Positions 8,587 to 19,200 of a DNA stretch of 51,171 nt are shown one piece after another. The notes below the pieces were generated by a model, which was not told where the DNA came from, did not search any database, and saw only the letters and a program-made list of their open reading frames with translations. The first letter of the stretch is position 1; each line of letters begins with the position of its first letter. The DNA is from CBDHFQ01 sp965262565. Lineage in GTDB: Bacteria; Bacteroidota; Bacteroidia; J057. The stretch is taken from positions 1 to 51,171 of the forward strand of contig CBDHFQ010000035.1 in NCBI GenBank assembly GCA_965262565.1, given 5' to 3'. The position numbers and the translations under genes are program-made.

Positions 8587-11500
8587 ATGCATGATCTAAT
8601 TGTGCCTAACGCTAAAAAGAGTTGGGATATTCAATATATTTCCATCTTGGGTATTTTTCTCATCTACTTTATTTATGTACCTACAGCTTACGCTCAACCC
8701 GATTTGGTCTGTTCTATTACTTTCCTAGAAAAAACAGAGCTAGTACCAGGAGAAAAATTCGATGCTGCTTCCAGAACGTTTAATCAGGGGAATGGAAATG
8801 CGTTCAATACAGAGGAAGGATTTTTGACTAATTACTATTTATCTACCAATGCATTTTATGAGAAGGATAATGACTTTTTTATAGGAGGAGAATTTTTTGG
8901 TACAGATAAAGTATTAGCAGCCGGAGCCACATTCAATGAAGAAGAAGAACTTGATTTGAATAAAGATGGGATCAATGTCCCCAATGGAGAATATTTTTTA
9001 CTCCTGGTCACAGATCCTTTTAGTAATGAAAAGCCGATAGGTAATATTCAGGAGACCAATGAAAACAATAATGTGTTTGTTTTCGGTACGAAGATCACGG
9101 TAGGAAATGCTGCTTTACCCGATTTAGTCTGTTCTATTACTTTCCTAGAAAAAACAGAGCTAGTACCAGGAGAAAAATTCGATGCTGCTTCCAGAACGTT
9201 TAATCAGGGGAATGGAAATGCGTTCAATACAGAGGAAGGATTTTTGACTAATTACTATTTATCTACCAATGCATTTTATGAGAAGGATAATGACTTTTTT
9301 ATAGGAGGAGAATTTTTTGGTACAGATAAAGTATTAGCAGCCGGAGCCACATTCAATGAAGAAGAAGAACTTGATTTGAATAAAGATGGGATCAATGTCC
9401 CCAATGGAGAATATTTTTTACTCCTGGTTACAGATCCTTTTAGCAATGAAAAACCGATAGGTAATATTCAGGAGACCAATGAAAACAATAATGTGTTTGT
9501 TTTCGGTACGAAGATCACGGTAGGAAATGCTGCTTTACCCGATTTAGTCTGTTCTATTACTTTCCTAGAAAAAACAGAGCTAGTACCAGGAGAAAAATTC
9601 GATGCTGCTTCCAGAACGTTTAATCAGGGGAATGGAAATGCGTTCAATACAGAGGAAGGATTTTTGACTAATTACTATTTATCTACCAATGCATTTTATG
9701 AGAAGGATAATGACTTTTTTATAGGAGGAGAATTTTTTGGTACAGATAAAGTATTAGCAGCCGGAGCCACATTCAATGAAGAAGAAGAACTTGATTTGAA
9801 TAAAGATGGGATCAATGTCCCCAATGGAGAATATTTTTTACTCCTGGTTACAGATCCTTTTAGTAATGAAAAGCCGATAGGTAATATTCAGGAGACCAAT
9901 GAAAACAATAATGTGTTTGTTTTCGGTACGAAGATCACGGTAGGAAATGCTGCTTTACCCGATTTAGTCTGTACGATTGATTTTGTAGAGAAAACTAATC
10001 TTGACCCAGGAGATACGTTTAACGCAAGATCAACCACCAGAAATCAAGGTGATGGAGCTGCTTTCAATAATGTTGATGGATTTTTTACTCAGTATTTTCT
10101 GTCTACAAATAATACGTATGAAGAAGCATTTGATTTTTTTATAGGAGGAGAAAATTTTGGGATAAATACGGTGCTTCAGCCTAACGCATCAATTACAGAG
10201 GACGAGATCTTGGATCTTAATAAAGTAAATGGAGTAACTATTCCCAATGGGGAATATTTTTTGTTGTGTGTAACCGATCCTTTTAAAGATGATTTACCTA
10301 TAGGATTTATAGAGGAATCGAATGAAAACAATAATGTCTTTGTCTTTGATACAAAAATTATTATCGATCCTCCACAAACTGATCCAGATTTAATCGGTGA
10401 AATTACTTTTGTGAATGATACGGAGATAGTTCTTGGAGAAACCATAGAAGCAAATGCAATCATAAAAAATATAGGTGATCTTCCAACCTCAGTAGGGAAT
10501 ACAAGTGGTTTCTTCGCAAATTTTTACCTTTCTGACGATGATATATTTTTTGACCCTCCAGATGTGTTTGTTGGAGGCGTATTTATTCCTCCCTCAGAAC
10601 CTATAGCGGGAAATAGTGAGAGAAATATCAGCGCTGTTCTCCTAGAAAATGTGGAAGATCTAGAAGGGCTTGTTCCTGGATGTTATTCTTTACTATTCCA
10701 AGTTGATCCTTTTGCTAACGGCGCTCCCAGGGGTAGGGTAGTGGAGGACAATGAAGATAACAATACCTTTGTCTTTGGGGAGAAGATTTGCCTGGAATCA
10801 CCCCTTCCAGATCTTGCATTTCTAGATCAAGCAGCCATTCCCTCGACTGTTTTTCCCGGAAATGGTTTAACTGCTTCCTTTCGCCTTTCCAATTTAGGCA
10901 TGGGAAATGCAGCACCATCTACCGTATGTTTTTTCCTTTCAAATGATGCAATATTTGATCCAGCTGATATAGAGCTGGGAGAGTTACCTATTGGCATATT
11001 TGATCCTGATGATGACAATATCGCTCTTAGTCAATTTTTAACGATACCAGAAACTACCTTACCGGGTAATTACTTTCTCATTTTTGTGGCGGACTGTGAA
11101 GAAGTGATTGTTGAAAGTAATGAAACTAACAATATTGCGACTACAACAATATCTATCGCCCAACCCCTTTCAGATTTGACTATAGTTGATCCAGCGTTAA
11201 GCCTCACACAACTACTGCCAGGAGAAACAACTACCGCTTCACTGACCCTCAGCAATATAGGAGATGGAGATGCCGCTACTTCGAAAGTGTGTTTTTATCT
11301 CTCAACAGATAATCAGTTGGACGGAACGGATATCATTTTGAGTGATCTAACAGCCAATGCGTTGGCCGCTGGAGAAGCATTGGCACTAACTCAAGAGTTG
11401 CTGATCCCAGTGGGAACGGTAGCAGGAAACTACTTTATCTTGTTTGAAGCGGATTGTGATCAGGTAATTGCAGAAAGCGATGAGACGAATAACTTATCCA

Positions 11501-12033
11501 TTGTCCCCATATCTATAGACCAACCCCTTTCAGATTTAACTATAGTTGATCCAGCGTTAAGCCTCACACAACTACTGCCAGGGGAAACAACTACCGCTTC
11601 ACTGACCCTCAGCAATATAGGAGATGGAGATGCCGCTACTTCGAAAGTGTGTTTTTATCTCTCAACAGATAATCAGTTGGACGGAACGGATATCATTTTG
11701 AGTGATCTAACAGCCAATGCGTTGGCCGCTGGAGAAGCATTGGCACTAACTCAAGAGTTGCTGATCCCAGTGGGAACGGTAGCAGGAAACTACTTTATCT
11801 TGTTTGAAGCGGATTGTGATCAGTTAATTGCAGAAAGCGATGAGACGAATAACTTATCCATTGTCCCCATATCTATAGACCAACCCCTTTCAGATTTAAC
11901 TATAGTTGATCCAGCGTTAAGCCTCACACAACTACTGCCTGACCCTCAGCAATATAGGAGAGGAGATGCCGCTAGAAAGTGTGTTTTTATCTCTCAACAG
12001 ATAATCAGTTGGACGGAACGGATATCATTTTGA
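8587..12033 (+). CDS. Giant CARDB-repeat surface protein, gene 2, 5' part up to a frameshift
   Basis: I chose the ATG at 8587 rather than the TTG at 8575. From 8587 the N-terminus aligns with that of gene 3 (both reach a Trp at residue 13) and gives a clean signal peptide with a hydrophobic stretch and an AYA-Q cleavage site near residue 36. Then come five longer domains of about 140 residues, starting PDLVCSITFLEKTE or a variant. Four of the five contain a DLNK motif, which in the three identical copies reads DLNKDGIN and resembles a calcium loop. One CARDB domain (PLPDLAFLDQ) and the first 360-bp repeat copies (PLSDLTIVDPALS) follow. The frame is lost at 11939-11980, where one repeat copy lacks about 23, 1 and 4 bases. 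Restoring 28 bases would give one reading frame of about 2494 codons from 8587 to 16043. The remainder is listed separately. Confidence 0.87.
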   Translation: MHDLIVPNAKKSWDIQYISILGIFLIYFIYVPTAYAQPDLVCSITFLEKTELVPGEKFDAASRTFNQGNGNAFNTEEGFLTNYYLSTNAFYEKDNDFFIGGEFFGTDKVLAAGATFNEEEELDLNKDGINVPNGEYFLLLVTDPFSNEKPIGNIQETNENNNVFVFGTKITVGNAALPDLVCSITFLEKTELVPGEKFDAASRTFNQGNGNAFNTEEGFLTNYYLSTNAFYEKDNDFFIGGEFFGTDKVLAAGATFNEEEELDLNKDGINVPNGEYFLLLVTDPFSNEKPIGNIQETNENNNVFVFGTKITVGNAALPDLVCSITFLEKTELVPGEKFDAASRTFNQGNGNAFNTEEGFLTNYYLSTNAFYEKDNDFFIGGEFFGTDKVLAAGATFNEEEELDLNKDGINVPNGEYFLLLVTDPFSNEKPIGNIQETNENNNVFVFGTKITVGNAALPDLVCTIDFVEKTNLDPGDTFNARSTTRNQGDGAAFNNVDGFFTQYFLSTNNTYEEAFDFFIGGENFGINTVLQPNASITEDEILDLNKVNGVTIPNGEYFLLCVTDPFKDDLPIGFIEESNENNNVFVFDTKIIIDPPQTDPDLIGEITFVNDTEIVLGETIEANAIIKNIGDLPTSVGNTSGFFANFYLSDDDIFFDPPDVFVGGVFIPPSEPIAGNSERNISAVLLENVEDLEGLVPGCYSLLFQVDPFANGAPRGRVVEDNEDNNTFVFGEKICLESPLPDLAFLDQAAIPSTVFPGNGLTASFRLSNLGMGNAAPSTVCFFLSNDAIFDPADIELGELPIGIFDPDDDNIALSQFLTIPETTLPGNYFLIFVADCEEVIVESNETNNIATTTISIAQPLSDLTIVDPALSLTQLLPGETTTASLTLSNIGDGDAATSKVCFYLSTDNQLDGTDIILSDLTANALAAGEALALTQELLIPVGTVAGNYFILFEADCDQVIAESDETNNLSIVPISIDQPLSDLTIVDPALSLTQLLPGETTTASLTLSNIGDGDAATSKVCFYLSTDNQLDGTDIILSDLTANALAAGEALALTQELLIPVGTVAGNYFILFEADCDQLIAESDETNNLSIVPISIDQPLSDLTIVDPALSLTQLLPDPQQYRRGDAARKCVFISQQIISWTERISF
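8698..9957 (+). repeat. Three tandem 420-bp units in gene 2
   Basis: The units start at 8698, 9118 and 9538 with cccgattt-[ag]-gtctgttc, a period of 420 bp (140 codons, one long N-terminal-type domain). Visible differences are few: gatttggtct versus gatttagtct at the start, and ggtcacag/ggttacag plus agtaatgaaaag/agcaatgaaaaa near the end. A fourth, clearly diverged domain of the same type begins at 9958. Gene 3 has three domains of this type, none near-identical. Confidence 0.95.
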
Positions 12034-13565
12034 GTGATCTAACAGCCAATGCGTTGGCCGCTGGAGAAGCATTGGCACTAACTCAAGAGTTGCTGATCCC
12101 AGTGGGAACGGTAGCAGGAAATTACTTTATCTTGTTTGAAGCGGATTGTGATCAGTTAATTGCAGAAAGCGATGAGACGAATAACTTATCCACAACTACC
12201 GCTTCACTGACCCTCAGCAATATAGGAGATGGAGATGCCGCTACTTCGAAAGTGTGTTTTTATCTCTCAACAGATAATCAGTTGGACGGAACGGATATCA
12301 TTTTGAGTGATCTAACAGCCAATGCGTTGGCCGCTGGAGAAGCATTGGCACTAACTCAAGAGTTGCTGATCCCAGTGGGAACGGTAGCAGGAAATTACTT
12401 TATCTTGTTTGAAGCGGATTGTGATCAGTTAATTGCAGAAAGCGATGAGACGAATAACTTATCCATTGTCCCCATATCTATAGACCAACCCCTTTCAGAT
12501 TTAACTATAGTTGATCCAGCGTTAAGCGTCACACAACTACTGCCAGGGGAAACAACTACCGCTTCACTGACCCTCAGCAATATAGGAGATGGAGATGCCG
12601 CTACTTCGAAAGTGTGTTTTTATCTCTCAACAGATAATCAGTTGGACGGAACGGATATCATTTTGAGTGATCTAACAACCAATGCGTTGGCCGCTGGAGA
12701 AGCATTGGCACTAACTCAAGAGTTGCTGATCCCAGCGGGAACGGTAGCAGGAAACTACTTTATCTTGTTTGAAGCGGATTGTGATCAGTTAATTGCAGAA
12801 AGCGATGAGACGAATAACTTATCCATTGTCCCCATATCTATAGACCAACCTCTTTCAGATTTAACTATAGTTGATCCAGCGTTAAGCGTCACACAACTAC
12901 TGCCAGGGGAAACAACTACCGCTTCACTGACCCTCAGCAATATAGGAGATGGAGATGCCGCTACTTCGAAAGTGTGTTTTTATCTCTCAACAGATAATCA
13001 GTTGGACGGAACGGATATCATTTTGAGTGATCTAACAGCCAATGCGTTGGCCGCTGGAGAAGCATTGGCACTAACTCAAGAGTTGCTGATCCCAGTGGGA
13101 ACGGTAGCAGGAAACTACTTTATCTTGTTTGAAGCGGATTGTGATCAGTTAATTGCAGAAAGCGATGAGACGAATAACTTATCCATTGTCCCCATATCTA
13201 TAGACCAACCCCTTTCAGATTTAACTATAGTTGATCCAGCGTTAAGCGTCACACAACTACTGCCAGGAGAAACAACTACCGCTTCACTGACCCTCAGCAA
13301 TATAGGAGATGGAGATGCCGCTACTTCGAAAGTGTGTTTTTATCTCTCAACAGATAATCAGTTGGACGGAACGGATATCATTTTGAGTGATCTAACAGCC
13401 AATGCGTTGGCCGCTGGAGAAGCATTGGCACTAACTCAAGAGTTGCTGATCCCAGTGGGAACGGTAGCAGGAAATTACTTTATCTTGTTTGAAGCGGATT
13501 GTGATCAGTTAATTGCAGAAAGCGATGAGACGAATAACTTATCCATTGTCCCCATATCTATAGAC
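11161..13565 (+). repeat. Seven-copy 360-bp tandem array in gene 2, two copies damaged
   Basis: Copies begin at 11161, 11521, 11881, (12192, truncated), 12486, 12846 and 13206, each caacc-[ct]-ctttcagattt, with a 360-bp (120-codon) period. Copy 3 (11881-12191) lacks about 23 bases after actactgcc, 1 base in ggagatggagatg and 4 bases in gctacttcgaaag. Copy 4 (12192-12485) lacks its first 29 codons: aacttatcc joins directly to acaactaccgct, an 87-bp in-frame deletion. Intact copies differ at single positions only (cttaagc-[cg]-tcac, acagcc/acaacc, cagtg/cagcg). The 13566 unit is diverged. Confidence 0.93.
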
Positions 13566-16043
13566 CAACCCCTTTCAGATTTAACTATTTCTAATCCTGT
13601 CCTAACTCCGAATAGTGTATTTCCCGGAGAACTCCTTTCTACCCGTTTTTCTCTCAACAATCTGGGTACAGGAGATGCGATGGCTTCTAATATCTGTATC
13701 TTCTTTTCTAATGACAATGTGTTGGATGAAACTGATGTATTATTAGAGGAAATGGATGTACCTTCGATCTTATCTTCCACTTCAGAAGAGCTCACTCAAG
13801 AGATTACTGTACCAGAAGGAATTGCAGCAGGAACTTACTTTATTATTTTTGAGGCGGATTGTGATCAATTGGTACAAGAAAGTGATGAAGACAATAATTC
13901 TATTTCAATAGCTTTAAGTGTAGGTCAACCACAAGCTGATCTAAGTATTGATAGTGAGGCTATTGATCCATCTACATTAGAACAAGGGTCATCAACTACT
14001 GCTTCCTTTACATTGAGGAATACGGGTAATGGAAATGCTGCCGCTTCAACTATTTGCTTTTATTTATCAGCTGATAATGAACTGGATATATCTGACTTGC
14101 TCCTTCAGGAAATTAATGCAGAGGCTTTAGTATCAGGATCAAGTTCAGAATTACTTGAATCGATCACCATTCCGGCATCTATTGTAGCGGGAGATTATTT
14201 TTTGATGATAGAAGCGGATTGTAGAGAAGCTATTCCTGAAAGTGATGAAACGAATAATATCGTAGCCCTTTCTATTTCTATTACAGAACGCCCCAGACCG
14301 GATATGATTGTGCAGGAAGCCAGCATCGATCCTGCCTCAGTACTTGCCGGAGAAAGTCCGACTGCTAATTTCACTATTGCAAATCAAGGAAGCGGAAACG
14401 CAGAAGCTTCTGAAGTGTGTTTATTTCTATCTTCGGATAATACATTTGAATCAAACACAGATATTGAAGTTGGAAGTTTTGCCATGGATGCTCTCAATAG
14501 TAACTCAAGCCAGTCTTTAACCTTAAATATGAGGATACCTGTTAATATTGATCCAGGGGCTTACTTTATTTTGTTGCTCGCGGATTGTAAGGAAGCTGTA
14601 GACGAATTGGATGAAACTAATAATCTTTTTGTCCTGGAAATAACTATTGCATCGCCATTACCTGATGTTACCATTGGATCTGTTGAGTTTACCCCAATTG
14701 CATTAATGGCGGGTGAAGAAGGATTGGTAAGTGCTGAAGTTAGGAATGTAGGGCAAGCAATCGCGTCATTGTCCAATACCTGTTTTTTTCTATCTTCTAA
14801 TTCTACTTTCGAAGTTGGGGAAGATGTGTTATTAGCATCTGTGGAAACATCTACCATCGAAGCTAATCTTAGTCAATCTATCCAGCGAAGTGTAATTATT
14901 CCAGCTAATACGCTAGCAGGAGATTACTTCATTATTGCTTTTGCTGATTGTCTAAATGAATTGGTAGAAAGTGATGAGGAAAATAATAGGTCGATTACTC
15001 CAATTACTATTGAAGCCGCTCCACCTAGCGATCCGGATTTAACGGTCATCAATCCAGCAGTAGTTAGTTTACCAGTACAGATTGGAGCCGAAAATTTAGC
15101 GACTTTTGATGTTCAGAATATCAGTACCCAATTTGATGCTGATGCATCCATCACTTGTATTTTTCTTTCTGAAGATGATGATTTTGATGCTATCGTGGAC
15201 ACTCAGTTAGGAGAAGTAGCTACAATACCCCTTGATCCCGAGGAAGTAACTTCTTTAAGTATTCCATTTACCGTGCAGGATAATATTGAGATAGGAGATT
15301 ATCAATTGTTGTTTATTGCAGATTGTATAGATGGCGTACGAGAGGAAAATGAGATTAACAATGTGGTAAGTATTCCTGTAATGATCGTGGATTCTACGAT
15401 TGATGAACGCCCGGATCTTACGATACAAGCTCCTAGAGGCCTGCCTAATAATCCTCAACCTCAGCAAGATGTTAATGTCACTGTGTCTATTAGTAATGAA
15501 AGCGAAGGGGCTTCGTTACCATTTGAGCTTTGTGTCATTTTTTCTAAAGATGATCAAAGAGACAATCTTGATAGAGAATTAATTAATGCATTAGTAGGTC
15601 CCATCTCTGCCAATAGTGATACGACAATTAACCTATCATTTACGCTACCAAGTGATATGGATTCAGGAGATTTTCTCATCTTTGTGGCTGATTGTGATAA
15701 TGTTAATCAAGATTCGGATTTATCAAATAATTCCCTTCCAGCTGTTTTAGAGGTTCTTCCATCCAGTAGATGTGAAGGATTAAACTTTACGAATATCGTC
15801 ACTCCAAATGGTGATGGGGTAAATGATGATTGGATCATTACCGGATTACCAGAAGATCATTCCTTAAGAATAGTAGACAGATGGGGAAATGAAATATTAT
15901 CAACAGGTAATTATCAACAAAATTGGCCAGGGAGTGTAGGAGCTTTTTCAAATACCCCATCAGGTAGTTATTTCTACATGCTATCTTCAGAATCTCTTGA
16001 ATCTTCCACCCCTTGTAAAGGAGCAATTATAGTGATCAGGTAA
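11979..16043 (+). CDS. Giant CARDB-repeat surface protein with T9SS type B sorting domain, gene 2, 3' part
   Basis: This is the continuation of the gene starting at 8587. The ATG at 11979 is internal to a repeat and is not a natural start. It covers the rest of the 360-bp array, then diverged CARDB domains starting at SDLTISNPVLTPN, ADLSIDSEAIDPS, PDMIVQEASIDPA, PDVTIGSVEFTP, PDLTVINPAVV and PDLTIQAPRGLP. The T9SS type B sorting domain follows (TPNGDGVND, RIVDRWGNEIL, PSGSYFY, then Cys-Lys-Gly and a short hydrophobic-basic end). Most domains have one Cys in a C-[FI]-[FY]-x-S strand and one in an ADC strand near the end. The six diverged domains correspond in order to domains of gene 3. Family knowledge supports secretion by T9SS; the ligand is unknown. 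Confidence 0.9.
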   Translation: MCFYLSTDNQLDGTDIILSDLTANALAAGEALALTQELLIPVGTVAGNYFILFEADCDQLIAESDETNNLSTTTASLTLSNIGDGDAATSKVCFYLSTDNQLDGTDIILSDLTANALAAGEALALTQELLIPVGTVAGNYFILFEADCDQLIAESDETNNLSIVPISIDQPLSDLTIVDPALSVTQLLPGETTTASLTLSNIGDGDAATSKVCFYLSTDNQLDGTDIILSDLTTNALAAGEALALTQELLIPAGTVAGNYFILFEADCDQLIAESDETNNLSIVPISIDQPLSDLTIVDPALSVTQLLPGETTTASLTLSNIGDGDAATSKVCFYLSTDNQLDGTDIILSDLTANALAAGEALALTQELLIPVGTVAGNYFILFEADCDQLIAESDETNNLSIVPISIDQPLSDLTIVDPALSVTQLLPGETTTASLTLSNIGDGDAATSKVCFYLSTDNQLDGTDIILSDLTANALAAGEALALTQELLIPVGTVAGNYFILFEADCDQLIAESDETNNLSIVPISIDQPLSDLTISNPVLTPNSVFPGELLSTRFSLNNLGTGDAMASNICIFFSNDNVLDETDVLLEEMDVPSILSSTSEELTQEITVPEGIAAGTYFIIFEADCDQLVQESDEDNNSISIALSVGQPQADLSIDSEAIDPSTLEQGSSTTASFTLRNTGNGNAAASTICFYLSADNELDISDLLLQEINAEALVSGSSSELLESITIPASIVAGDYFLMIEADCREAIPESDETNNIVALSISITERPRPDMIVQEASIDPASVLAGESPTANFTIANQGSGNAEASEVCLFLSSDNTFESNTDIEVGSFAMDALNSNSSQSLTLNMRIPVNIDPGAYFILLLADCKEAVDELDETNNLFVLEITIASPLPDVTIGSVEFTPIALMAGEEGLVSAEVRNVGQAIASLSNTCFFLSSNSTFEVGEDVLLASVETSTIEANLSQSIQRSVIIPANTLAGDYFIIAFADCLNELVESDEENNRSITPITIEAAPPSDPDLTVINPAVVSLPVQIGAENLATFDVQNISTQFDADASITCIFLSEDDDFDAIVDTQLGEVATIPLDPEEVTSLSIPFTVQDNIEIGDYQLLFIADCIDGVREENEINNVVSIPVMIVDSTIDERPDLTIQAPRGLPNNPQPQQDVNVTVSISNESEGASLPFELCVIFSKDDQRDNLDRELINALVGPISANSDTTINLSFTLPSDMDSGDFLIFVADCDNVNQDSDLSNNSLPAVLEVLPSSRCEGLNFTNIVTPNGDGVNDDWIITGLPEDHSLRIVDRWGNEILSTGNYQQNWPGSVGAFSNTPSGSYFYMLSSESLESSTPCKGAIIVIR

Positions 16044-16154
16044 CTCTTTCTGATGCTTTTAGTTTAATAACTAGAGGTGTATCGTCAACATCGGCTCAGT
16101 CCTGATCACTTAATCAAAGCGTATTGATACTCTAAGAGATAAACCCCATAAGTA

Positions 16155-16195
16155 TTTAATTTATCTAAGTTTTAGTATATTAATTGGAATTTATT
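16155..16195 (+). promoter_or_regulatory. Conserved upstream element of CARDB gene 3
   Basis: This is a close copy of 8480-8522 (tttaatttatctaagttttagta followed by ggaatttatt), about 65 bp before the ATG at 16262. The rest of the 218-bp spacer (16044-16261) shows no further recognisable element, and no clear terminator for gene 2. The conserved block suggests that genes 2 and 3 have their own, similarly controlled promoters. Confidence 0.5.
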
Positions 16196-16261
16196 CAGCC
16201 CAATGTGATGACCAAGTTAGCTTAACTAACATTAACCAATATATAACCTTACTAACAGATT

Positions 16262-19200
16262 ATGCCTAATCTAAAGAGTGCTAGTGCGAGAGAGAATTGG
16301 GTCATTTCTTACTTACCTGTCTGGAGTATATTCATACATTTTCTCCTATATTCATTTCCAGCTGTTGGACAGCCAGACTTGGTCTGTTCTATTTCCTTTT
16401 TGGAAAAGACAGAACTTGAAGCGGGAGAAACATTTAATGCCACTTCCATCACCACTAATCAAGGAGTATTACCTGCTTTTAATAATACTGAAGGATTTTT
16501 GACAAATTATTATTTGTCTGAGAACGAAACGTATGAAGTAAATAATGATTTTTTTATTGGTGGAGAGTTTTTCGGAACGGAAGAAGTGCTACTGGTGGGT
16601 GGATCTCTGATTGAAGACGAAGAGTTGGATTTAAATAAAGATGGGATCAATGTGCCAGATGGAGAGTACTTTCTGCTTTGTGTAACGGATCCACCCCAAG
16701 AGGATACGCCGATTGGTAATATTCTCGAGCTCAATGAAAATAATAACGTATTTGTTTTTGGAACGAAAATAACGGTAGGGAATGCGGGAGCACTACCTGA
16801 TTTAGTGTGTTCTATTACCTTTTTAGAGAAAACAGATTTAGTGCCGGGAGAAACATTTAATGCTTCTTCCAGAACGTTTAATCAAGGACTTGGAGATGCC
16901 TTTAATACTGAAGACGGATTTTTGACAAATTATTTTTTATCGGACAATAACACTTACGAAAGAGATAATGATTTTTTTATTGGAGGGGAATTTTTTGATG
17001 AGGATGAAGTGTTAAAGTCTGGGGAGTTTTTTGACGAAGATGAAGAGTTGGATTTAAACAAAGATGGGATCAATGTTCCAAATGGCGAGTATTTTTTACT
17101 TTGTGTAACTGATCCATTTAATGCTGATTTTCCCATTGGTAAAGTCGAGGAGAGTGATGAAAATAACAATGTATTCGTCTTTGGTACAAAAATTACGGTA
17201 GGCGATCCTCCTTTACCCGATTTGGTGTGTACGATTGATTTTGTAGAGAAAACTACCTTGCAGTTAGGTGAAACGTTTGATGCCACTTCGTCTACTACAA
17301 ATCAGGGAGATGCGGATGCCTTTAATACTGAAGACGGTTTTCTGACAAACTATTACTTGTCAACAGATAATTCTTTTGAAAAAGACAATGATTTCTTTAT
17401 TGGTGGAGAGTTTTTCGGAACGGATAAAATACTCAAACCAGGAGAAACTTTTGTAGAAGATGAAACCTTAGATTTAAATAAGGACGGGATTAATGTTCCA
17501 GCAGGAGAATATTTTTTACTAGGTGTCACTGATCCTTTTGGGAATGAGGCTCCTACTGGTAACATAGAAGAGAAAAATGAAAATAACAATGTCTTTATAT
17601 TTGGTACTAAAATTACTGTTGAAGCTCCTTTACCGGATTTAATCATTACTAACCCTGCCTTGACAGATACGGATGTGCTGCCAGAAGAGACAACTACAGC
17701 CTCTCTATTATTGAAAAATGAAGGAGAAGGAGATGCGGCAGCTTCCAAGATTTGCTTTTATCTATCTACAGATAATTTGTTGGGAGGAACGGATATACTT
17801 ATCGGGGAAGTAGCAGCGCCTAATTTAGCATCGAATGGAGAAATTGAATTGTCTCAGGAACTAACCATTCCTGCTGGGACAATTCCTGGAAATTATTTTA
17901 TCCTTTTTGAAGCAGATTGTGACAAGATTATTATTGAGAGTGATGAAACGAATAATCTTGAAAGTGTGGGAATAAATGTCAACCAGCCCTTTCCCGACCT
18001 GGTGATAAATGATGAGTCTGTAAATCCAACTAATTTGTTGCCTAATGAAGTATTGACCGCCACCTTTAATCTACTTAATGAAGGGAATGGGGCAGCAGGG
18101 ATTTCTACGGTATGTTTTTACTTATCTACAGATAATACACTAGGTGCAGCAGATGTATTACTTGGGGAGGTGGAAAGTCCAGCCATTGCTACTGGTGGTC
18201 AGGTCGCTTTGAATAAGGACTTGACGATTCCTATAGGAACGATAGCTGGGAATTACTTTATCCTCTTTGAGGCAGATTGTGATGAAGATGTAGTAGAAAG
18301 TGATGAAAATAACAATATCGTAGCAGTACCTATAAGTGTAGGACAACTTCTGGCAGACTTGACGATTTCAACCCCTTCATTAACAGTTACGGAATTATTA
18401 CCTGAAGAAACAACCACTGCATCACTAATACTCAAAAATGAAGGTGATGGTGATGCTGCGGCATCCAGTGTATGTTTTTATCTCTCACAAGATAATTTAT
18501 TAGGTGCGGCAGATATATTGTTAAGTGAAATTGATGCAGCAGCTTTGGTTGCAGGAGGGGAATTGACCATTTCTCAGGATCTCATAATTCCTGTTGGCAC
18601 TGCTCCTGGTAATTACTTTATTCTTTTTGAAGCTGATTGTAAAAAGGCTATTGTAGAAAGTAATGAAAATAACAATGTGAATTCTGTGGGCATAACAGTA
18701 GCCCAACCTCTTCCAGACCTGACCATCGAAGATGAAGGAGTTGATCCAGAAATAGCCCTTCCAGGAGAATCCATCTTTGTGTCCTTTATCGCTAAAAATA
18801 TAGGTGTTGGAAGTTCTGCTGCTTCTTCGGTTTGTATCTTTCTTTCACAGAATGATGTGTTGGAGGAGACAGATGAGTTATTAAAGCAGGTGGCTGTACA
18901 AGCTATCCTGGCTGGAAATCAAATTTCCTTTCTAGAGGAAATAATCATTCCAGAAGCTACTCTGCCGGGTAATTATACTTTGTTGATAGAAATAGATTGT
19001 AATGAAGAGAATCTCGAAAGCAACGAGAATAATAATGTGATTTCTGTAGCATTCACCGTAGATCAACCTTTGGCAGATCTTAGTATTTCTAATCCTGTAT
19101 TAACTCCTAACGGTGTTTTTCCTGGTGAATCCCTTTCTGCAAACTTTTCTTTAGATAATTTAGATATAGGGGATGCGCCGGCTTCTACTATATGTTTTCA

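Noticed and set aside
135..13565. Regular repeats that could suggest a CRISPR or satellite array
   Set aside because: Units are 360-1086 bp, multiples of three, in frame, and encode conserved protein domains; there are no short repeats with unique spacers.
14308..14520. Open frame of 70 codons inside CARDB gene 2
   Set aside because: Out of frame with a continuous and well-conserved repeat-protein reading frame. The same applies to the many short minus-strand frames over 225-20205.
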